Origin: Larimichthys crocea | Lineage: Eukaryota; Chordata; Actinopteri; Sciaenidae | Assembly: GCF_000972845.2 (NCBI RefSeq) | Contig: NC_040018.1 | Location: 10,451,157-10,515,156 of the forward strand | Length of the DNA stretch: 64,000 nt | Direction of reading: 5' to 3' | Shown: piece after piece, positions 59,119 through 64,000 of the stretch | Layout: each line of letters begins with the position of its first letter | Position numbering within the stretch: the stretch's first letter is position 1 | The notes under the pieces: model-generated | Database searches by the model: none | The model's input: only the letters and a program-made list of their open reading frames with translations | What the model was told of the DNA's origin: nothing | Position numbers and translations under genes: made by a program

Positions 59119-60091
59119 CAGAGGCAACGAAGCAGGAAATTACGAAATGGAGAGAGAAGGTAAGTGAATGTGAGTGGGGGGAGCGAAGGGGAGAGAGGAG
59201 AAAGAAAGATGAAGGGAAGATGTGGGGTCAGAGATGAAAGAAGAAAATGAAAAAGAAGCACTTGGGGAATGGAGGTAGAATGAAAGAAGAAGCGAGGATA
59301 AGTAGACTGAGAGGGGAGGGGAGGGGAGACAGCTGGGGAGGAGCATTTTTCTCCCAAGGGGGTGAGGACGGGACTTAGAGAAGCTGTCGTTCACCTTCAC
59401 TTAATTCATGCTGTCGTCCCATCCTCCCATCGTCTACTGCGATGTACCCAGACTGTGTGTGTGTGTGTGTGTTGTGTGAGGGATGAGGTAAAGTGGGTGG
59501 GGCGGGGTGTGTAAAATGTCTTTGTCCTTGAACAAGTGAGTTTATGTGATATTTGAACAGTGTTTTTATATGTGCATTTAGTTGACGATGTATGTTGACG
59601 ACATTCGCTATCCTTTGTGTGTGTGTGTGCGCGTGTGTGATTTAAAAGCTCAAGGCAGCGTGCTTGTTGCAGAGGAAGACACGAGTGGCTCTTTCTGCAA
59701 CAGTCAAAAAAAAAAAGCACATTTGTCAAAAGTAGCGTGCAGCAGGCCTTTTAACTGGCCATCGTGCCAGCTCTGCCCTACAGCACTCTGCTGTTTTCCT
59801 CCCTCTGACCTTTACAAATCTTGACTTATTTTTTTTTTTTTCCTTGTCTTTTTTTTCAGCGTTGTGTTGACAGGTTTAATATGAGGCTGCTGTCTAGACC
59901 TTACTCTGCCATTTACATCAAATAAAAGAAAAAAATGTCACTTGCGCATGCACTAATGGAATGAATCTGGATGTAATCATTTAGTTTGAATGGCCCTGTC
60001 CATTAGATCTTTCCTTTATGCCTTTCCTTATATCCCTCTCCCTTCCTCCCTCTTCGGTTATGTTGTGCTTATCTCTCTCTTTCTTTCCCAG
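58226..60091. other. acsf3 intron between coding exons 2 and 3, distal part
   Basis: Repeat-free segment at about 58400-58800, purine-rich DNA at 59080-59340 and short GT runs at 59454-59475 and 59618-59640. No exon seen. Confidence 0.6.
59068..59115. repeat. (TA)n-(TG)n-(GA)n compound microsatellite
   Basis: TATATATA passes into TGTGTGTG and then into about 13 GA units. Purine-rich sequence continues to about 59340. Confidence 0.93.
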
Positions 60092-60246
60092 GTGTGGGAG
60101 ATGCTGTTGAGCTCCAAGGCTCCCGTGGCTAACGTGTTCATGGCCGTGCCTACTATCTACTCTAAGCTGATTCAGTACTATGATCAGCACTTCACACAAC
60201 CTCATGTCAAGGACTTTGTCAAAGCAGTCTGCAAAGAGAGGATCAG
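60092..60246 (+). CDS. acsf3: acsf3 coding exon 3
   Basis: This 155-bp exon enters in phase 0 and leaves in phase 2. It encodes residues 293-343 plus two bases of codon 344. The peptide VWEMLLSS followed by [18 protein letters not shown] sequence (here [14 protein letters not shown]) and [10 protein letters not shown] is the central region of the ACSF3 adenylation domain. The acceptor is TTCTTTCCCAG and the donor is ATCAG|GTACTG. The intron to the next exon is only 223 bp, whereas the intron before it is 3.9 kb. Confidence 0.95.
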
Positions 60247-60469
60247 GTACTGGCTGTGCAATCAATGACAGACAACTTACTCACTGGTATTTGACAAATA
60301 CACAAATACATGACAAAAAGTGTCACAGTAGCAGTTAACTTATTTTGAAGAAGCACTTTACTTCCGGCTTTAACTTGACATGTTTCACAAAGTTTTTATG
60401 GCATGATATAACTTAGGAATGTGTTATTTGCCTGAAGTGTTTCCCTCACGTCCGGCTCTCTCCCTTCAG

Positions 60470-60615
60470 GGTGATGGTTTCAGGCTCGGCCGCTCTCCCT
60501 CTTCCCACTCTGCAGCGCTGGGAGGAGATTACAGGACACACACTGCTGGAACGATACGGCATGACCGAGATCGGCATGGCACTTTCTAACCCTCTCAAGG
60601 GCCCACGCATCCCAG
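60470..60615 (+). CDS. acsf3: acsf3 coding exon 4 (A5 motif); last exon in window
   Basis: This 146-bp exon completes codon 344 (Arg) and encodes residues 345-392 plus one base of codon 393. It contains [10 protein letters not shown] (residues 347-356) and the A5 motif [12 protein letters not shown] (371-382), in which Tyr-Gly-Met-Thr-Glu contacts the adenylate. The acceptor is CTCCCTTCAGG and the donor is CCCAG|GTACAA, leaving phase 1. Residues 384-390 (NPLKGPR) are the variable stretch of the family. The full vertebrate protein is about 575-590 residues, so roughly the last third, including the C-terminal lid domain, must lie beyond 64000. I searched 60616-64000 by eye for the next exon (glycine-rich SVGTPLPG-type start) and did not find it. 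Confidence 0.95.
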
Positions 60616-63600
60616 GTACAAGAGTTTGACTGACTGGATGCACTTTTACACCCACCTACACTTCTGCTTATTCAGTATGGAAAGACATATATATATATCT
60701 ATATTATTACTATCTATATATAGGAAAAAAAAGTAAAAGTAAGATAAAGGTAAACTTCAGGTCAGCTTCGAAGCAGCAATATTTTCAGAGTTGTTTATTT
60801 CAGCTCCTTCACTCTGATGCAGAAGAACAATGTCACACAACATGTGGTGAGGTTACGAGCCAACTGCAGGAAACTAAGCTGGAAAGAAACGTTTACTTCT
60901 AGACAGGTTTGACATCTGACAGTCAGCACAGAGTGTGACATTTCCCAGGTGTTCTTGTGGTCTGACCACCAATGAAAATAAAATACAGTAAATAATGTAT
61001 TTTATTACACCACTATGTTGTATTATGTACATGGGGTAGGCGGATATTGCAGTATATATAGTATGCACAGCACAAGTAGATTGTGTATGAATAGTCATAT
61101 TCATGCGTTTAAAGAACAAAAACTGAACATAGACGGTAAGAATAAATGGTTTCTAATTCACAGGTCCAGTGGATGTTTGAGGCACAGGGAATGTTGTTGA
61201 CATTGTGTGTCTGGTTTTTAACTGCACGCTCCACTCCACTGCTACAGACACAAATATTACAAATACTGTATAAAATCTGTGTGTTTTCATGAAATTAATT
61301 CTTTCAGTGAAAAGAATCATCAAAATGTTCCGTCTTTTGTTTGTTTTTTGTGCAGTGTGGTAATGAAGCCCTACATGTACAGTAGCTGGAACTACTCTTC
61401 AGTTATCTTATGATTATTAATCAAAAAACTCCCAATCAGTGATTATTTCTACTACAATCACATTCAAAATATTTTAAAAAAATATGTGTCCAGGAAACGT
61501 GGGCAGAGTGTATGGATTTAGACAGAGCTTCATGAAGAGGACTGCGTTTTTTTCCAGAGTTTATTACAGCACATCCCATTAAAAGTTTTTTTTTTCTGAT
61601 TTGTTAGTGCTTCTGTTAAAACAGGGGCCAAATTTGATCAAAAGCTTCTCGACGTCTAGATCCTCGACATATAATCATTGTTTTAACATCATTTTAATGA
61701 CTGTATTTCACTATGCCGTGGACGCGTTTCTCAGCAGAAACAGGGTTAAAAACTTTTAACCAAAGAAACCAAAGCGGTCTGTGTGACCACACGCGTAGTA
61801 AATTTCCACTTCCTCATCACAAATCTTTCAAATATCTCTGATATCGTTCTACCTCCCCCACCAGCTTCATTCAGTACCTCGGCTTCATGTGTTGTTGTTG
61901 TTGTTGTTGTTGTTGTTTTTTATCATACGCGGTTTTCTCTGGTGTGATGTCAGATAAAACCCCATGATCCCAACTACACCTCCCTCACACATGCAGAGAC
62001 AAAGGCGAGGTCTGGAAATGAGGTCAGACTTGCGGTGGTTGCTTTCTTCTCCTGTCTCCTCCTGCCCCCGCCCACCCTACCTCCCCCCTTTTCTCCCTCT
62101 CCCACCTTCTGCTTCCCTTCCTGTTCCCCTGCCAACTCTTTTCCTTTTTACAGGTAAAGCTAATTAGCTTGCAAGCGGATTGAGTAATCCTCTGTCTGGC
62201 TGTTTTGTTGAGGTCTTGTTTTGTTTGTTTGTAGAGTTATGTTTGGCATAAAGTGAGCAGCCTGTGTTGATTCCTCTCAGGTGATTATTAAGAATGGCTT
62301 CAAGAGGTCTGTGGTTCTATTGATGTTTCCACTGCAGCGGAGACTTTTGTGGACTGTGTGTGTGTGCAGGCATGAGCTTGTGCCTGTTTGAGTCAATGTG
62401 TTCCTGTCTTGCCTTTAAGTAGGTTAAAATGGATCAATAGCAACCATAGGAAACACTCTCTAGAGTGGAGTCACTCGCTCACTCCTTCTCTTACATACAC
62501 ACTCACTTTCTTAATATCCTCCACCAGCTAAGCAGCAGACAACTCAGCTCTTAATTCACGTATTGACAGAGGTTTTATTAATAAATTTCTACTGTATTTA
62601 TGGCATCTAATTGGCCTGATTTTGTTGTGTCGCTTACAGTTTTGGAGCATTCCAGATTAACAGCAGTGTGGCTTTCTAGGTCATATTGCCCTTGTTGAGA
62701 TGTAAATATGTGAGATTAGTTCAACCTAGTTCTTTCCATCGTATTATTATCTCATTCTGCTGCCCCTTTCTTCTTTTTCTTCCTACTTGCCAGCTTCCTT
62801 TTTTTGTCTTTTTACCGACCTAGAGAACAGAGACAGGGTCGCACCTTCCCGTCCTATGTTTGTCCTCTCCCCGATGCCGTCTTGCAAGAATAACCATAGA
62901 ACAATCCTATCTGGACAATTGTCATTCTTTCTCCGCACTGCACAGATCTTTTCCCACCCAGAATGTGGGAAACATTTTTAACCTGCCCGTACTCCTCAAA
63001 ATGGCACTCAATCTTGTTGAATCATCGAAACCAGAAATGCTACAAGCTCCCGACGTGAGAGGGGAAGCGGGAAATGATGATGGAGGAGGGCATGAAAGGG
63101 GAGAGAGAGACATTCCCTGAATTGCACCGTAAAATGGATTTTGGAGACTCTCTGAGGGAGAGGAGTCTGTTTTTGTCATTTTGTAGATGTTTTTTTTTTT
63201 TTTTGCTGGACAAGGTGAAGAACTCTTCACCTCGTTCAGAGGGCGAGAGGCTGAGAGATTGTTTAGCTGTTGTCATCTCTTATTTACCAGGTGTGCTCTA
63301 CAGTTATAATTCACTTCTTTACACAAAACAGCACAACTTTTTTTATATTTTGAAAAGAACCGTAGGATCATATTGATCATTATGGCCAGATTCGTCTTGT
63401 CTAACCTTCTTGGTTGTTATCCCACTTGTCCACTGACAAACAGCTACTTTTTGCGGGCTGTTGGTTTTCCCTGCCGGGCTGAGCACGAGCGATGTGAGTG
63501 TGTGTGATGGACATTGCCAATCAGGACCGGAGTGGATTAGATCAATATGAAGTGAGAGAATCACTCTTTAATCAGGACCTGACCTGCTCTTTATTGGGAG

Positions 63601-64000
63601 AGCAGTGGTCTGTGAAATGGCATAATAGCCTTAAGGCAGGCAGACACACACACACACACACAGAAGGCCACTGAGACCTTCTCAGTGCATCCCCATGTGC
63701 ACTCTTTGCTATAATTACTTAACTCGTGAGGTCACACTCACACACATACAAAGCTGGAGACTGCAGGTGATTTCAGGTCATGTGGGAATTTTCAGTTTGT
63801 AACACTTTTTTTTTTTTACACGTTTCTTATTAATGGTTTCACTTTAACATGACTGCAGCTCGCCTCATTTTGACAGTCCTTATTGTATTTCATAATTTCT
63901 CACCTCACTTATGACATTTTATGCAACTGTGCTGCAATAAAAAGCCTTGTCAAGAACTCAGCAGTGGTTAGGACTGAATTCTGCTGTACAGTCAGTACTT
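60616..64000. other. acsf3 intron after coding exon 4, continuing beyond window
   Basis: Contains (TA)n near 60690-60720, (GTT)9 at 61890-61916, a CT-rich tract at 62050-62150 and a CA array at 63644-63662. Two high-complexity patches (about 62250-62700 and 62930-63110) are present. The next coding exon was not found, so this intron is at least 3.4 kb. Confidence 0.6.
61890..61916. repeat. (GTT)n trinucleotide repeat
   Basis: Nine GTT units in the acsf3 intron after coding exon 4. Confidence 0.95.

Noticed and set aside
1..64000. A novel prokaryote-style defence system, secondary-metabolite cluster or integrated virus
   Set aside because: The window has intron-bearing vertebrate sequence throughout, no compact gene clusters, and no retroviral gag/pol/env-like frames or long terminal repeats that I could recognise.

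Overview
This is a vertebrate nuclear DNA window, almost certainly from a ray-finned (teleost, probably percomorph) fish. The evidence is AT-rich single-copy DNA, dozens of (CA)n/(GT)n microsatellites, split genes with GT/AG introns, and several repeat families that are abundant in fish genomes: a tRNA-derived SINE, hAT-type MITEs, a TTAA-flanked MITE and other fish-wide repeats. There is no prokaryotic or viral gene content.

The only protein-coding gene I can support is acsf3 (acyl-CoA synthetase family member 3, the mitochondrial malonyl-CoA/methylmalonyl-CoA synthetase) on the + strand. Four coding exons are visible: 50654-51373 (start codon, targeting peptide, first AMP-binding motif), 56038-56193, 60092-60246 and 60470-60615. 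Together they encode about residues 1-392. The remaining C-terminal exons are not visible before 64000 and should lie beyond the window. A CpG-enriched stretch around 47180-47460, with E2F-like and ETS-like sites and a good splice donor at 47275/47276, is the best candidate for the promoter and non-coding first exon.

Positions 1 to about 47100 contain no recognisable coding exon. This stretch looks like a gene desert or a very long intron. It holds microsatellites, purine/pyrimidine-asymmetric tracts, a few old transposon fragments and many high-complexity blocks with homeodomain-type TAATTA/ATTA cores that resemble conserved non-coding elements. In tetrapods the gene upstream of and divergent from ACSF3 is CBFA2T3, so this may be the cbfa2t3-acsf3 intergenic regulatory landscape. 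That is inference from synteny, not something seen here.

The acsf3 introns are dense in transposons, often nested. The first intron holds a long inverted-repeat (foldback) element from 47439 to 49193, interrupted by a 656-bp hAT element with a perfect 8-bp target duplication. Next comes a minus-strand SINE split by a deleted hAT copy that still encodes a BED zinc finger. The second intron has two hAT MITEs 31 bp apart, a TTAA-flanked element carrying a nested insertion, a decayed DNA transposon, and a SINE whose tail ends about 25 bp before the exon-2 splice acceptor. I found no convincing new biological system. The most unusual items are the foldback/hAT composite, the SINE abutting an acceptor, and several perfect palindromes inside putative regulatory blocks.
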